DNA of 64,000 bases from positions 182,982 through 246,981 of the forward strand of contig SVLK01000001.1 of the NCBI GenBank assembly GCA_015067975.1. Direction: 5' to 3'. Position 1 is the stretch's first letter; each line of letters starts with the position of its first letter. Below, one piece after another: positions 44,032 to 51,663 of the stretch. Below the pieces are notes generated by a model. The model was given only the letters and a program-made list of their open reading frames with translations. It had not been told where the DNA came from and searched no databases. The DNA comes from Oscillospiraceae bacterium (GTDB lineage: Bacteria > Bacillota > Clostridia > Oscillospirales > Oscillospiraceae). The position numbers were made by a program, and so were the translations under genes.

Positions 44032-45144
44032 ATGGCTTTTGGATTTGAAACAGGTCCCGAAAATGTTGTCAGCATCAAGGTGGTTGGTGTCGGCGGCGGC
44101 GGTAATAACGTAGTGAACCGCATGGTGCGCTCCGGTACCAAGGGTGTGGATTTTATTGCCATCAATACGGACAAGCAGGCACTCAATGCCTCCAGCGCTA
44201 CGTATAAGATTCAGATCGGTGAAAAACTGACCCACGGTAAGGGTGCCGGTTCCAATCCCGAGGTGGGCAAGAAGTCCGCTGAGGAGAGCCGCGGTTTGAT
44301 TGCTAAGGCACTGGAAGATACCGATATGGTGTTTATCACTGCCGGTATGGGCGGTGGCACCGGTACGGGTGGCGCTCCCATCGTGGCGGAGATTGCCCGC
44401 GAGCAGGGTATTTTAACTGTAGGCGTTGTGACCAAGCCCTTTGGTTTTGAGGGTCGCCGTCGTATGCAGGCTGCTGAGGCCGGCATTGAAGAACTGCGTG
44501 GCAAGGTAGACTCGCTGGTGATCATTCCCAACGAGCGGTTGAAACTGGCCACCGATCAGAAGATCACTTTTGCCAATGCTTTCGAAATCGCCGATGATGT
44601 GCTGCGTCAGGCCGTGCAGAGCATTTCCGACTTGATCCGCGACACCGGTTTTATCAATCTGGACTTTGCCGACGTGTCCGCTATTATGAAGGATGCCGGC
44701 CTTGCGCATATGGGTGTTGGCCGCGCTGCTGGCAAGGGCAAGGCGGAGGACGCTGCCCGTATGGCCATCTCCAGTCCGCTGCTGGAGACTTCCATCAACG
44801 GCGCCCGCGGCGTGCTGATCAATGTGACCGGCTCCATGGATATCGGTCTGGAGGAAGTGGAGCAGGCCGCTACGTTGGTGCAGCAGGCGGTACATCCCGA
44901 TGCACTGACCATCTTCGGTGCTACTTTCGACGAGACGTTGGATGACGAAATCCGCGTTACGGTGATTGCCACCGGCTTTGCTGAGGAGAAGGCAGACGAC
45001 TCCGAGTTTATGCCTCAGCCTGTAGAGCAGGCGCCTGTTCTGGAACCGCTGGATGAAGTAGTCGGTGAAAAGGCCGCTGAGGAGAGCGAAGCGGACAAGT
45101 CTTTTGAAGAGATTCTCAATATTTTCAATCGCGGCAAGTTTTAA
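44032..45144 (+). CDS. ftsZ: Cell division GTPase FtsZ
   Basis: 370 residues. Tubulin motifs: [34 protein letters not shown], the G box [18 protein letters not shown], and T7-loop [15 protein letters not shown]. The C-terminal peptide ([15 protein letters not shown]) departs from the usual DIPxFLR core but is typical of a clostridial variant, so its partners may differ; ftsA, the usual membrane tether, is absent here. It forms the Z ring. Own promoter, SD AGGAGG, terminator after it. Confidence 0.97.
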   Translation: MAFGFETGPENVVSIKVVGVGGGGNNVVNRMVRSGTKGVDFIAINTDKQALNASSATYKIQIGEKLTHGKGAGSNPEVGKKSAEESRGLIAKALEDTDMVFITAGMGGGTGTGGAPIVAEIAREQGILTVGVVTKPFGFEGRRRMQAAEAGIEELRGKVDSLVIIPNERLKLATDQKITFANAFEIADDVLRQAVQSISDLIRDTGFINLDFADVSAIMKDAGLAHMGVGRAAGKGKAEDAARMAISSPLLETSINGARGVLINVTGSMDIGLEEVEQAATLVQQAVHPDALTIFGATFDETLDDEIRVTVIATGFAEEKADDSEFMPQPVEQAPVLEPLDEVVGEKAAEESEADKSFEEILNIFNRGKF

Positions 45145-45160
45145 AAAAGAAAAATAAACC

Positions 45161-45195
45161 AAGCACCGCAGAGATTTCCTTTGCGGTGCTTTTTT
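45161..45195 (+). terminator. Terminator after ftsZ
   Basis: AAGCACCGCA pairs with TGCGGTGCTT (45161-45191), followed by a T-run to 45195. It separates the division cluster from spoIVB. Confidence 0.88.
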
Positions 45196-45322
45196 GCGCG
45201 CTTTTAGGCGGAAACAAAAGTTTTTTGGCCAGTATATCCTAAATTTAGCGGATTGAAAGGAGAAAAAACTGCACAAAGTAAAGCTGTCGTCGACGGCGTG
45301 ATTTGAAAATAGGGGTGATTTG

Positions 45323-46351
45323 ATGTATGAAAAGAACAAAAAACAACGCAAGCGATTTGCGGCGTGGCTGGCTGCGGCGTTGTGTTTCGGCTTGTGCGTT
45401 ACCCCTGCGTGGGCACAGGAAAGTGAACAAACCTTGATCCCACTGGGCAAGGCGGTGGGCATCAAGTTGTTTGCTGACGGTGTACTGATCGTGGAGACAT
45501 CGGAACTGGAGCAAAATGGCCAGAGTGTTTCTCCAGCAGAGGACTGCGGCTTACAGGAAGGAGACCTGATTCTCCGGATCAATGATGAAAAGATCCAGTC
45601 GACGGAGCACGTGCAGTCCATTTTGCAGGAGAACGGTGAAACACCGGTGGCACTGGAGGTAAAGCGTGGCAGCCAGATCATGGCAGTGGATATTGTCCCG
45701 GTGCGGTGCGTTGACGGGGTGTACCGTTTGGGCGCATGGATCCGTGACAGTATGGCGGGCATCGGCACACTGACCTATTATGACCCTGTCACCAACACTT
45801 ACGGTGCACTGGGACACGGCATTACTGACGTGGACACGGCCAGTTTGATGCCCCTGTCCACCGGTTCTATCATGGAAACCACGGTCAAGGCGGTGAAAAA
45901 GGGTCAGCAGGGCAATCCGGGTGAGCTGAAAGGTGATTTCTCTGTGCAGCGGGATGTGGGTGCTCTGCAGGCCAATACAGATGCCGGTATTTTCGGAACC
46001 GTGTCAGACGACAATTTTCTCCCTTTGGGGGAAGCCTATCCTGTGGCGCGCAACGGTGAGATTCACACCGGCGCAGCAACGATTCTCTCTACTGTCAGTG
46101 GTGATGTGACGAGGGAATACGCGGTGGAGATCGTGCGGCTTTGCGGAAAAGACCAGCCGACGCGCAACATGATCATTCGCGTCACCGATCCGCAGCTGCT
46201 GGAAATCACCGGCGGTATCGTGCAGGGGATGAGCGGCAGTCCTATTTTGCAAGATGGCAAGATCGTGGGCGCGGTGACCCATGTTCTCGTCAACGATCCG
46301 ACCCGAGGCTACGGCATCTTCATCGAAAACATGCTGGAGGCAGCAGGATAA
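45323..46351 (+). CDS. spoIVB: SpoIVB signalling serine protease
   Basis: 342 residues from ATG 45323 after AGGGGTGA. Signal anchor (FAAWLAAALCFGLCVTPAWA), PDZ domain (EDCGLQEGDLILRINDEKIQ), then the S55 peptidase domain with GIGTLTYYDPVTNTYGALGHGI (His) and the active Ser in GIVQGMSGSPILQDGK. In Bacillus it is secreted from the forespore and cleaves SpoIVFA to switch on pro-sigma-K processing. It usually sits beside spo0A; here it is directly after ftsZ, while spo0A lies ~4.4 kb further on. No sigma-F/G promoter was convincing. Confidence 0.93.
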   Translation: MYEKNKKQRKRFAAWLAAALCFGLCVTPAWAQESEQTLIPLGKAVGIKLFADGVLIVETSELEQNGQSVSPAEDCGLQEGDLILRINDEKIQSTEHVQSILQENGETPVALEVKRGSQIMAVDIVPVRCVDGVYRLGAWIRDSMAGIGTLTYYDPVTNTYGALGHGITDVDTASLMPLSTGSIMETTVKAVKKGQQGNPGELKGDFSVQRDVGALQANTDAGIFGTVSDDNFLPLGEAYPVARNGEIHTGAATILSTVSGDVTREYAVEIVRLCGKDQPTRNMIIRVTDPQLLEITGGIVQGMSGSPILQDGKIVGAVTHVLVNDPTRGYGIFIENMLEAAG

Positions 46352-46353
46352 GA

Positions 46354-46387
46354 GTAAGAGCCCACACCGTTTGGTGTGGGCTCTTAC
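46354..46387. terminator. Perfect 15-bp hairpin between convergent genes
   Basis: Arms 46354-46368 and 46373-46387 with GTTT loop, shared by spoIVB and the oppositely oriented nitroreductase gene. There is no long T-run on either side. Confidence 0.7.
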
Positions 46388-46397
46388 CGCGGTTGTT

Positions 46398-46952
46398 TTA
46401 TTTCCACTTGTTAATGCACACGACTTCGTCCAATGTTTTTCGGATCTTCGTCCGAGCCGGCTTTTCTGTTTTGCGGTATCCTACGGCTACTACCACATAT
46501 GCGTCCTGATCCTCCGGAATGTCAAAAGAAGCGTGGAGTTTTTGCTGATCGACCAACCCAAGAATACAGGTGGAAAGTCCCAGTTCCATGGCCTGATAGC
46601 ACATATTCAAGCTGGCCATGCCAAGATCTCCCCGAGCAAACCACTGTGAATCCTGGCAATGCTCCATGGCCATCGGTACCAGATTTGCCTTCTGCTCTAA
46701 CAATACGATGAAGGCGGGGCAATCCTCTCTCCATACCGCACCGGAATTTCCGTTTTCCACTACCAACGCGTCGCAAAGCTTGCGCTTGGCGTCTGCTTCA
46801 TCAACAACCATGAATTTCCACGGCTGAGAGTTGCAGGCGCTGGGTGTCAGTCGGCCTGCTTCGCAAATTTTAAGCAGATCCTCTCTGGATACCGGCCGGT
46901 CACCATAGGAACGACAGCTCTCCCTCTTCAACAGCATTTCTTCAAATTTCAT
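46398..46952 (-). CDS. Nitroreductase family flavoprotein
   Basis: 184 residues. FMN-dependent fold: KRESCRSYGDRPVSREDLLKICEAGRLTPSACNSQPW at the start contains the phosphate-contacting Arg-Ser pair, GDLGMASLNMCYQAMELGLSTC forms the mid helix, and a VAVGYRKTEKPAR stretch is near the end. It would reduce nitro compounds, quinones or other small electrophiles with NAD(P)H. Single gene with its own promoter. SD AGGAAAGGA. Confidence 0.92.
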   Translation of the reverse strand: MKFEEMLLKRESCRSYGDRPVSREDLLKICEAGRLTPSACNSQPWKFMVVDEADAKRKLCDALVVENGNSGAVWREDCPAFIVLLEQKANLVPMAMEHCQDSQWFARGDLGMASLNMCYQAMELGLSTCILGLVDQQKLHASFDIPEDQDAYVVVAVGYRKTEKPARTKIRKTLDEVVCINKWK

Positions 46953-46998
46953 AAGCGGTCCTTTCCTGAGAGAACTCTCCCAGACAATAATTAACTAT

Positions 46999-47027
46999 AT
47001 TTTATAGAGAGTAACTTGTTTTGTCAA
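46999..47027 (-). promoter_or_regulatory. Promoter of the nitroreductase gene
   Basis: On the minus strand TTGACA (47027-47022), 17-base spacer, TAAAAT (47004-46999). Confidence 0.7.
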
Positions 47028-47074
47028 TTGTTAGGGCAAGTGCGCGATTTGCCTCTGTTTTTTCTGCTGTTCTA

Positions 47075-47083
47075 TGTTATAAT
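47075..47083 (+). promoter_or_regulatory. Extended -10 promoter of the CPBP protease gene
   Basis: TGT then TATAAT (47078-47083), 35 bases before the start; -35 match is poor. Confidence 0.5.
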
Positions 47084-47117
47084 CCAATGTAAAGACGGAA
47101 CAGAAAGGAGTGAGGGG

Positions 47118-47828
47118 ATGAAAAAACTGTTCGACAAAGACGAGGTCTGGTTTGCTGTGGGATGGATTATTCTCTATGTAGTAGGATTCGGCAATGCAGA
47201 TCAGATCTCCGAGCAGCTGGGAATGCCGAAGCTGGTGACAGTACTTTTTGGTTTTGTTATGACTGGTGTACTGCTGGGGTTTATTCGAAAATATAAGCTT
47301 TCTTCCTACTTTGGCCTATGTAAACTGGGGAGAAATGGGAAAAACATGTTATATTTTATTCCCCTGATCATTCTTTCCAGCGTCAACTTCTGGAGCGGAA
47401 TTACGCTGCGCCTTCCGGCGTTGGAAACGATCCTCTTCGTGCTTAGTATGTGCTTTGTGGGCTTTTTGGAAGAGGTGATTTTCCGAGGGTTGCTGTTTAA
47501 AGGTATGTGTAAATCCGGGGTCAAGGCTGCCATTATCGTTTCTTCGCTGACGTTTGGCGTAGGACATATCGTAAACCTACTGATGGGTGCGCCGGTATTT
47601 GACACGCTGCTGCAGCTGCTGTATGCTTCGGCGATAGGCTTTTGCTATACGGCTATCTTCTATGTCAGCGGCAGCATTTGGCCGTGTATCATATCGCACA
47701 TTGCGGTCAATACCACCAGTTTATTGGCGCCGGAACTAAGTGACCAGCGAATGATTGCCATTGCTCTTGTGCAGACCGTCATTGGTGTAGGTTATGGATG
47801 GTGGCTGCTGAAAAAGCGTGAGAAATAA
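47118..47828 (+). CDS. CPBP family intramembrane metalloprotease
   Basis: 236 residues from ATG 47118, with GAAAGGAG and GAGGGG upstream; the promoter excludes a longer form. Seven or so membrane segments. The Abi/CPBP active-site motifs are CFVGFLEEVIFRGLLF (EExxxR) and LTFGVGHIVNL (His), plus a final His/Asn region (IISHIAVNTTS). Family members process prenylated or peptide substrates, confer bacteriocin immunity, or take part in signalling. The substrate here is unknown. A pyridoxamine-oxidase-like gene follows after 12 bases. Confidence 0.9.
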   Translation: MKKLFDKDEVWFAVGWIILYVVGFGNADQISEQLGMPKLVTVLFGFVMTGVLLGFIRKYKLSSYFGLCKLGRNGKNMLYFIPLIILSSVNFWSGITLRLPALETILFVLSMCFVGFLEEVIFRGLLFKGMCKSGVKAAIIVSSLTFGVGHIVNLLMGAPVFDTLLQLLYASAIGFCYTAIFYVSGSIWPCIISHIAVNTTSLLAPELSDQRMIAIALVQTVIGVGYGWWLLKKREK

Positions 47829-47840
47829 GGAGAAGAGCGT

Positions 47841-48317
47841 ATGTTTAGAGAAATGCAGAGAAAAAAGCAGGCCCTGTCCCGCGAAGAATGTGTGGCGTTG
47901 CTGAAAACACAGCTGCGCGGTGTGCTGAGCGTGCAGGGAGATGACGGGTATCCCTACGGTATGCCCATGAACCACTGGTACAACGAGCAGGACGGAAATC
48001 TTTACTTCCACAGCGGCATGAAAGGACATCGCAGTGACGCCATGAAACGCTGTGACAAGGCTTCTTTCTGTGTCTACGACGAGGGTTTCCGAAAAGAGGG
48101 AGACTGGTCACTGAATATCCGCAGCGTAATCGCATTCGGTCGCTTGCGTGTGGTGGAGGATGAAGCGGTTGCTATGGAATATGTCCGCCGGCTTTGCGAT
48201 AAATTTCCCGCCGATGCTGCTTATGTGGAAGAGGAGATTGCACAGGCGGCAGATCATACACTGGTCTTTGCGCTGGAAGTGGAGCATATCAGCGGGAAGC
48301 TGGTCAATGAAGCATAA
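47841..48317 (+). CDS. Pyridoxamine 5'-phosphate oxidase family flavoprotein
   Basis: 158 residues with the split-barrel FMN fold: REMQRKKQALSREECVALLK, GDDGYPYGMPMNHWYNEQDG, YFHSGMKGHRSDAMKRCDKASF and a VIAFGRLRVVEDE strand. This subgroup resembles nitroimidazole-resistance (NimA-like) proteins rather than true PdxH. It probably reduces small molecules or binds heme or FMN; function unproven. In an operon with the CPBP gene. Confidence 0.88.
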   Translation: MFREMQRKKQALSREECVALLKTQLRGVLSVQGDDGYPYGMPMNHWYNEQDGNLYFHSGMKGHRSDAMKRCDKASFCVYDEGFRKEGDWSLNIRSVIAFGRLRVVEDEAVAMEYVRRLCDKFPADAAYVEEEIAQAADHTLVFALEVEHISGKLVNEA

Positions 48318-48347
48318 AAAAGATGCGCACATCGTGCGCATCTTTTT
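48317..48347. terminator. Bidirectional terminator
   Basis: AAAAAGATGCGCAC pairs with GTGCGCATCTTTTT around a 3-base loop, serving the converging flavoprotein and TrmH-type genes. Confidence 0.9.
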
Positions 48348-48352
48348 GCATC

Positions 48353-49177
48353 TTATCTGCCTAACTGCCAGAAAGCAACAGCGCTGGCGGCGGCTACATT
48401 CAGTGAGTCTACGCCGTGAGACATGGGGATTTTCACCGTATAGTCGCAGCCTGCGATGGTGGTTTCGGCCAGACCGTCCCCCTCTGTACCCAGTACGATG
48501 GCCAGCTTTTCTTCTGCCAGCAGCGCGGGATTGTCAATGCTGACAGAGTTATCACTGAGGGCCATGGCGGCGGTTTTGAACCCCATGCGGCGCAGTGTCT
48601 TCATGCCGTTTTCCGGCCAGTCGGTCATTTCCTCCCCAATATATGTCCAGGGAATCTGGAAGACGGTGCCCATACTGACGCGGGCACTGCGGCGGTAGAG
48701 CGGGTTGCTGCAGCCGGGCGTCAACAGTACGGCATCCATATTCAGCGCAGCGGCAGAGCGGAAAATAGCGCCTACGTTGGTGGGATTCATAATGTTTTCC
48801 AAAATCACAATGCGTCGTGCTTTAGCGCAGATATCTTCTGCTGTGGGCAAGGGCAGGCGGCGCATGGCGCACAAAGTGCCGCGAGTTAACATAAAGCCTG
48901 TCAGTTTGGTGAGGATATCAAATTCGGCTGTGTATACGGGAATTTCGGGGCACCGATCCAGCAAATATTTGGCCTGCCCCTCAATATGCTTGCGCTCCAT
49001 GAGAAAAGAAACAGGCTCATAGCCGGCGTCCAGCGCCCGCTCAATGACTTTGGGGCTTTCGGCAATAAACAATCCTTTTTTTAACTCGTGACGGTTGAGC
49101 AGCTGCGCTTCGGTCAATCGGGCATAAACATCCAGTTCCGGCGCTTGAAAATCGGCGATTTCTATGATGTTGGGCAT
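48353..49177 (-). CDS. TrmH/SpoU family RNA 2'-O-methyltransferase
   Basis: 274 residues from the ATG at 49177, with AAGGAGG upstream. An N-terminal substrate-binding domain (LNRHELKKGLFIAESPKVIERAL) precedes the SPOUT knot. Motif 1 is ENIMNPTNVGAIFRSAAAL, motif 2 IVLGTEGDGL, motif 3 IPMSHGVDSLNVAAASAVA. It methylates ribose in tRNA or 23S rRNA with SAM. Exact target unknown. Confidence 0.93.
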   Translation of the reverse strand: MPNIIEIADFQAPELDVYARLTEAQLLNRHELKKGLFIAESPKVIERALDAGYEPVSFLMERKHIEGQAKYLLDRCPEIPVYTAEFDILTKLTGFMLTRGTLCAMRRLPLPTAEDICAKARRIVILENIMNPTNVGAIFRSAAALNMDAVLLTPGCSNPLYRRSARVSMGTVFQIPWTYIGEEMTDWPENGMKTLRRMGFKTAAMALSDNSVSIDNPALLAEEKLAIVLGTEGDGLAETTIAGCDYTVKIPMSHGVDSLNVAAASAVAFWQLGR

Positions 49178-49199
49178 ACGGAGCCTCCTTGTAAGTGTT

Positions 49200-49243
49200 T
49201 GCATTATGCACACTATTATAGTGATGCGGGGATAGACTGTCAA
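49200..49243 (-). promoter_or_regulatory. Promoter of the TrmH-type gene with palindrome at the start site
   Basis: Minus strand TTGACA (49243-49238), 17-base spacer, TATAAT (49220-49215). TGCAT-T-ATGCA (49200-49210) lies across the expected start site and could be an operator. Confidence 0.7.
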
Positions 49244-49264
49244 ACATCGGCAGGGCGTTTTTCA

Positions 49265-49292
49265 TTGCTTTTCGACAAAAATATGGTATGAT
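49265..49292 (+). promoter_or_regulatory. Promoter of the PfkB kinase gene
   Basis: TTGCTT (49265-49270), 16-base spacer, TGGTATGAT extended -10 (hexamer 49287-49292). Confidence 0.65.
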
Positions 49293-49323
49293 AGACAAAA
49301 GTTAAAATGCAAGGAGAACGGCT

Positions 49324-50253
49324 ATGAGTATCGTGGTGATTGGTGCTGTATTTGTGGATATCAAAGGATTTCCCAATGACCATTATTTGCCCACAGGGCG
49401 CAACGCAGGAAGAGTAGAATACATTCACGGCGGTGTGGCCCGCAACGTGGTGGAGGACATCGCCAATGCAGAGCTGCGGCCTACATTTGTCAGCATCGTG
49501 GATGATACGCCCATGGGCACGGCGGTAGTAGAGAAACTACGCAGCCACAAGGTCAATACCGACTATATTATGACCATTCCGGATGGCATGGGTACATGGC
49601 TGGCAGTATTTGATGAGAGCGGTGACGTGGCCGGTTCTATTTCCAAACGACCCAATATGTTGCCGGTGGCTGAGCTGCTGGAACAGCGTGGTGATGAGAT
49701 CTTTGCTGCCGCTGAAGGTGTTGTGCTGGAGGTGGATCTGGATAAGGAAATCGTCAAAAAGGTGCTGGAACTGGCGCAAAAGCATCACACAAAGCTGTTT
49801 GCGCTGGTTTCGAATATGAGTATCGCCGTTAAGCGCCGTGACTTTTTGCAGAAGTTCGATTGCTTTATCTGCAATCAGCAGGAGGCGGGGCAGCTGTTCT
49901 TGGACGATTACAGTACGGTGACCCCGGAAGAAATGCGTGAGATTTTGCAGGAAAAGGTGCTGCAGGCGCAGTTTCCGGCTATGGTGGTCACCATGGGCGG
50001 TGCAGGCGCGGTATATGCTGATTGCAACGGAGTGAACGGCATCTGTCCGGCTCGCAGCGTGCAGGTGATCGATACCACCGGTGCCGGAGACGCCTTTTGC
50101 GCCGGAGTGTCTATCGGCCTGACTTATGGCAAGACATTAGGTGAGGCAGTGGAGATTGGTACTTATCTGGCGGCTTCCGTAATCACATCATCGGAAAATG
50201 TATGTCCCCGTTTCCGCCCGCAGGAACTGGGACTGGATATTGTGATAGATTAA
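49324..50253 (+). CDS. PfkB family carbohydrate or nucleoside kinase
   Basis: 309 residues. Ribokinase fold: VVIGAVFVDIKGFPND at the start, EYIHGGVARNVVEDIANA (substrate lid, Gly-Gly hinge), VVTMGGAGAVYAD and the anion-hole motif DTTGAGDAFCAGVSIGL with catalytic Asp. The GGVARNVVED stretch resembles pseudouridine or sugar kinases. The neighbouring TrmH gene is divergent. Substrate unresolved. Monocistronic, followed by a terminator. Confidence 0.92.
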   Translation: MSIVVIGAVFVDIKGFPNDHYLPTGRNAGRVEYIHGGVARNVVEDIANAELRPTFVSIVDDTPMGTAVVEKLRSHKVNTDYIMTIPDGMGTWLAVFDESGDVAGSISKRPNMLPVAELLEQRGDEIFAAAEGVVLEVDLDKEIVKKVLELAQKHHTKLFALVSNMSIAVKRRDFLQKFDCFICNQQEAGQLFLDDYSTVTPEEMREILQEKVLQAQFPAMVVTMGGAGAVYADCNGVNGICPARSVQVIDTTGAGDAFCAGVSIGLTYGKTLGEAVEIGTYLAASVITSSENVCPRFRPQELGLDIVID

Positions 50254-50272
50254 AAATGATTATATTTGCGCG

Positions 50273-50306
50273 ACAGCCGGAGATACTATCTCCGGCTGTA
50301 TTTTTT
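50273..50306 (+). terminator. Terminator after the PfkB kinase
   Basis: 13-bp perfect stem (50273-50285 with 50287-50299) and T-run 50301-50306. The next SD begins four bases after the run. Confidence 0.88.
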
Positions 50307-50324
50307 GAAAAGGAGGTGGGATGT

Positions 50325-50537
50325 GTGCAATCAATTTTGATCAAAGATACGACACGCAAACAACGCGAAGAAATTGTGCGCCGAGGATTGGCAGCCTGTG
50401 GCGGCAGCTGCGATGGATGTAATAGCTGCGGCAATCTGGGCGGTGGGCGAGTGGAAGATATTTACCGGCCTTATATTGACGGCGAGAAAGAATTGCGGGA
50501 AATTAATGAAGAATATCGCCGAGGGCTCGTAAAATAA
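50325..50537 (+). CDS. Small Cys-rich protein (70 aa)
   Basis: 70 residues from GTG 50325, 8 bases after AAGGAGG. The middle has four cysteines in a Gly-rich cluster (CGGSCDGCNSCGNLGGG); the tail is charged (YIDGEKELREINEEYRRGLVK). I know similar uncharacterised short proteins from Oscillospiraceae-type genomes but no function. The Cys pattern CxxxCxxCxxC could bind zinc or a cluster. It sits between a terminator and the spo0A control region; no own promoter is clear, so it may depend on read-through. A competing ATG at 50321 gives only 33 unrelated residues. Confidence 0.75.
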   Translation: MQSILIKDTTRKQREEIVRRGLAACGGSCDGCNSCGNLGGGRVEDIYRPYIDGEKELREINEEYRRGLVK

Positions 50538-50557
50538 ATTCCATTATTTTACAAATA

Positions 50558-50619
50558 TGTCGAAAAATGTTGAAAAACGTCGAATCGTGTTGAATTTTAA
50601 TAGTGCGGATTATGTCGAT
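50558..50619 (+). promoter_or_regulatory. Phased array of 0A-box-like heptamers
   Basis: TGTCGAA (50558), TGTTGAA (50568), CGTCGAA (50578) and TGTTGAA (50588) are exactly 10 bases apart; TGTCGAT follows at 50613. The Spo0A target is TGTCGAA, so one box is perfect and four differ at one base. All are on the same strand and face of the helix, upstream of the spo0A promoter. Confidence 0.75.
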
Positions 50620-50648
50620 AAAATATAGTCAATTAAACTAAAAATATC

Positions 50649-50677
50649 TTGAAAAATATGTTCGAATGTGCTAAATT
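50649..50677 (+). promoter_or_regulatory. spo0A promoter
   Basis: TTGAAA (50649-50654), 17-base spacer, TAAATT (50672-50677). It leaves an ~75-base leader with a small GTTTCC/GGAAAC hairpin. A sigma-H promoter was not convincing. Confidence 0.55.
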
Positions 50678-50758
50678 ATATACAGTAACCGCGACGCGTG
50701 TGCGTTTCCTGCGGAAACAGAGACGCTGTGAATAATTTAGTAAAAGGACAGGAATTTT

Positions 50759-51514
50759 ATGGAAAATCTGACAAAAGTGATCTTGGCGGACGCCAACGAA
50801 GAATTCCGCATTTTGCTGGAAGATACCATAGATAAAACGGGGGAATTTACAGTGGTGGGAAGTACCGGAGACGGTACAGAGCTGCTGGAGATGGTGCACC
50901 ATCTGCAGCCCCAGATGGTCATCATGGATGTAGTTCTGCCGGGACTGGACGGATTTGGTGTACTGAATCAGTTGCAGAAGATGGGAGATAATGCTCCTAC
51001 CGTTTTTGTGACGTCCAGCTTCAGCAATGACGAGACGGTCAGCCGCGCAATGAGCATGGGTGTCTACTTCTTCCTGCCCAAACCCGTTTCGGAGCAGTCG
51101 CTTTTGGAGCAGATGCGTAAGGCTGTCGCACCGCAGGAACAATTGCTGCAGGAACCGGGGCTGGAGAGTCGCATAACTGCAATCATTCATGAAATCGGTG
51201 TTCCCGCCCATATCAAGGGCTACCAGTATCTCCGCGAGGCTATTATGATCGCCGTCAACGACATGGACGTGATCAACGCCGTCACCAAGGTGCTCTATCC
51301 CGCGGTGGCTAAGGCATTCAACACCACGCCCAGCCGCGTGGAGCGCGCCATCCGCCATGCCATCGAAGTGGCGTGGGATCGGGGCGATCTGGAGACGCTG
51401 CAGCACTATTTCGGCTACACCGTCAACTCCGCCAAGGGAAAACCCACGAATTCGGAGTTCATCGCGCTGATCGCTGACAGATTGCAATTACAGATGAAGC
51501 GCCGGCAGGCGTAA
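50759..51514 (+). CDS. spo0A: Master sporulation regulator Spo0A
   Basis: 251 residues. N-terminal receiver with Asp57 in [12 protein letters not shown], Thr and Lys switch residues in [10 protein letters not shown] and FFLPKPVSE, then the Spo0A C-terminal domain ([19 protein letters not shown], recognition helix [17 protein letters not shown]). Phosphorylated Spo0A binds TGTCGAA boxes and launches sporulation. Five such boxes lie upstream, implying self-control. Single gene with terminator after it. Confidence 0.97.
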   Translation: MENLTKVILADANEEFRILLEDTIDKTGEFTVVGSTGDGTELLEMVHHLQPQMVIMDVVLPGLDGFGVLNQLQKMGDNAPTVFVTSSFSNDETVSRAMSMGVYFFLPKPVSEQSLLEQMRKAVAPQEQLLQEPGLESRITAIIHEIGVPAHIKGYQYLREAIMIAVNDMDVINAVTKVLYPAVAKAFNTTPSRVERAIRHAIEVAWDRGDLETLQHYFGYTVNSAKGKPTNSEFIALIADRLQLQMKRRQA

Positions 51515-51556
51515 GTTACGGCCTTTGGATAACCGTCCTTACGCAAAAGAGAAGGA

Positions 51557-51593
51557 CTCCCAGCGAATGACATCATCTGTTGGGAGTGTTTTT
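51557..51593 (+). terminator. Terminator of spo0A
   Basis: CTCCCAGC pairs with GTTGGGAG (one G-T) around a 14-base loop, followed by TGTTTTTG. Confidence 0.75.
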
Positions 51594-51609
51594 GTGCGAA
51601 AACGGTTGC

Positions 51610-51637
51610 TTGACAAACATTATATAATCAATATAAA
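51610..51637 (+). promoter_or_regulatory. Promoter of the DUF368 gene
   Basis: TTGACA (51610-51615), 16-base spacer, TATAAA (51632-51637). Confidence 0.7.
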
Positions 51638-51663
51638 ACAAAGAAAATGGAAGGGAGATCTGT

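Noticed and set aside
45196..45322. Sigma-F or sigma-G promoter before spoIVB
   Set aside because: GTATA at 45232 fits a -35, but nothing at 16-18 bases matches the -10 consensus of either factor.
44413..45768. 451-codon minus-strand frame across ftsZ and spoIVB
   Set aside because: It spans an intrinsic terminator and two conserved genes on the other strand; no motif.
50321..50422. Alternative 33-residue reading frame from ATG 50321
   Set aside because: SD spacing is tighter and the product has no pattern, whereas the GTG frame gives the Cys-rich family-like protein.
50558..50594. Short direct repeats upstream of spo0A as a CRISPR array
   Set aside because: Unit length is only 10 bases with 3-base gaps; no repeat-spacer structure and no cas genes. 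They fit 0A boxes.
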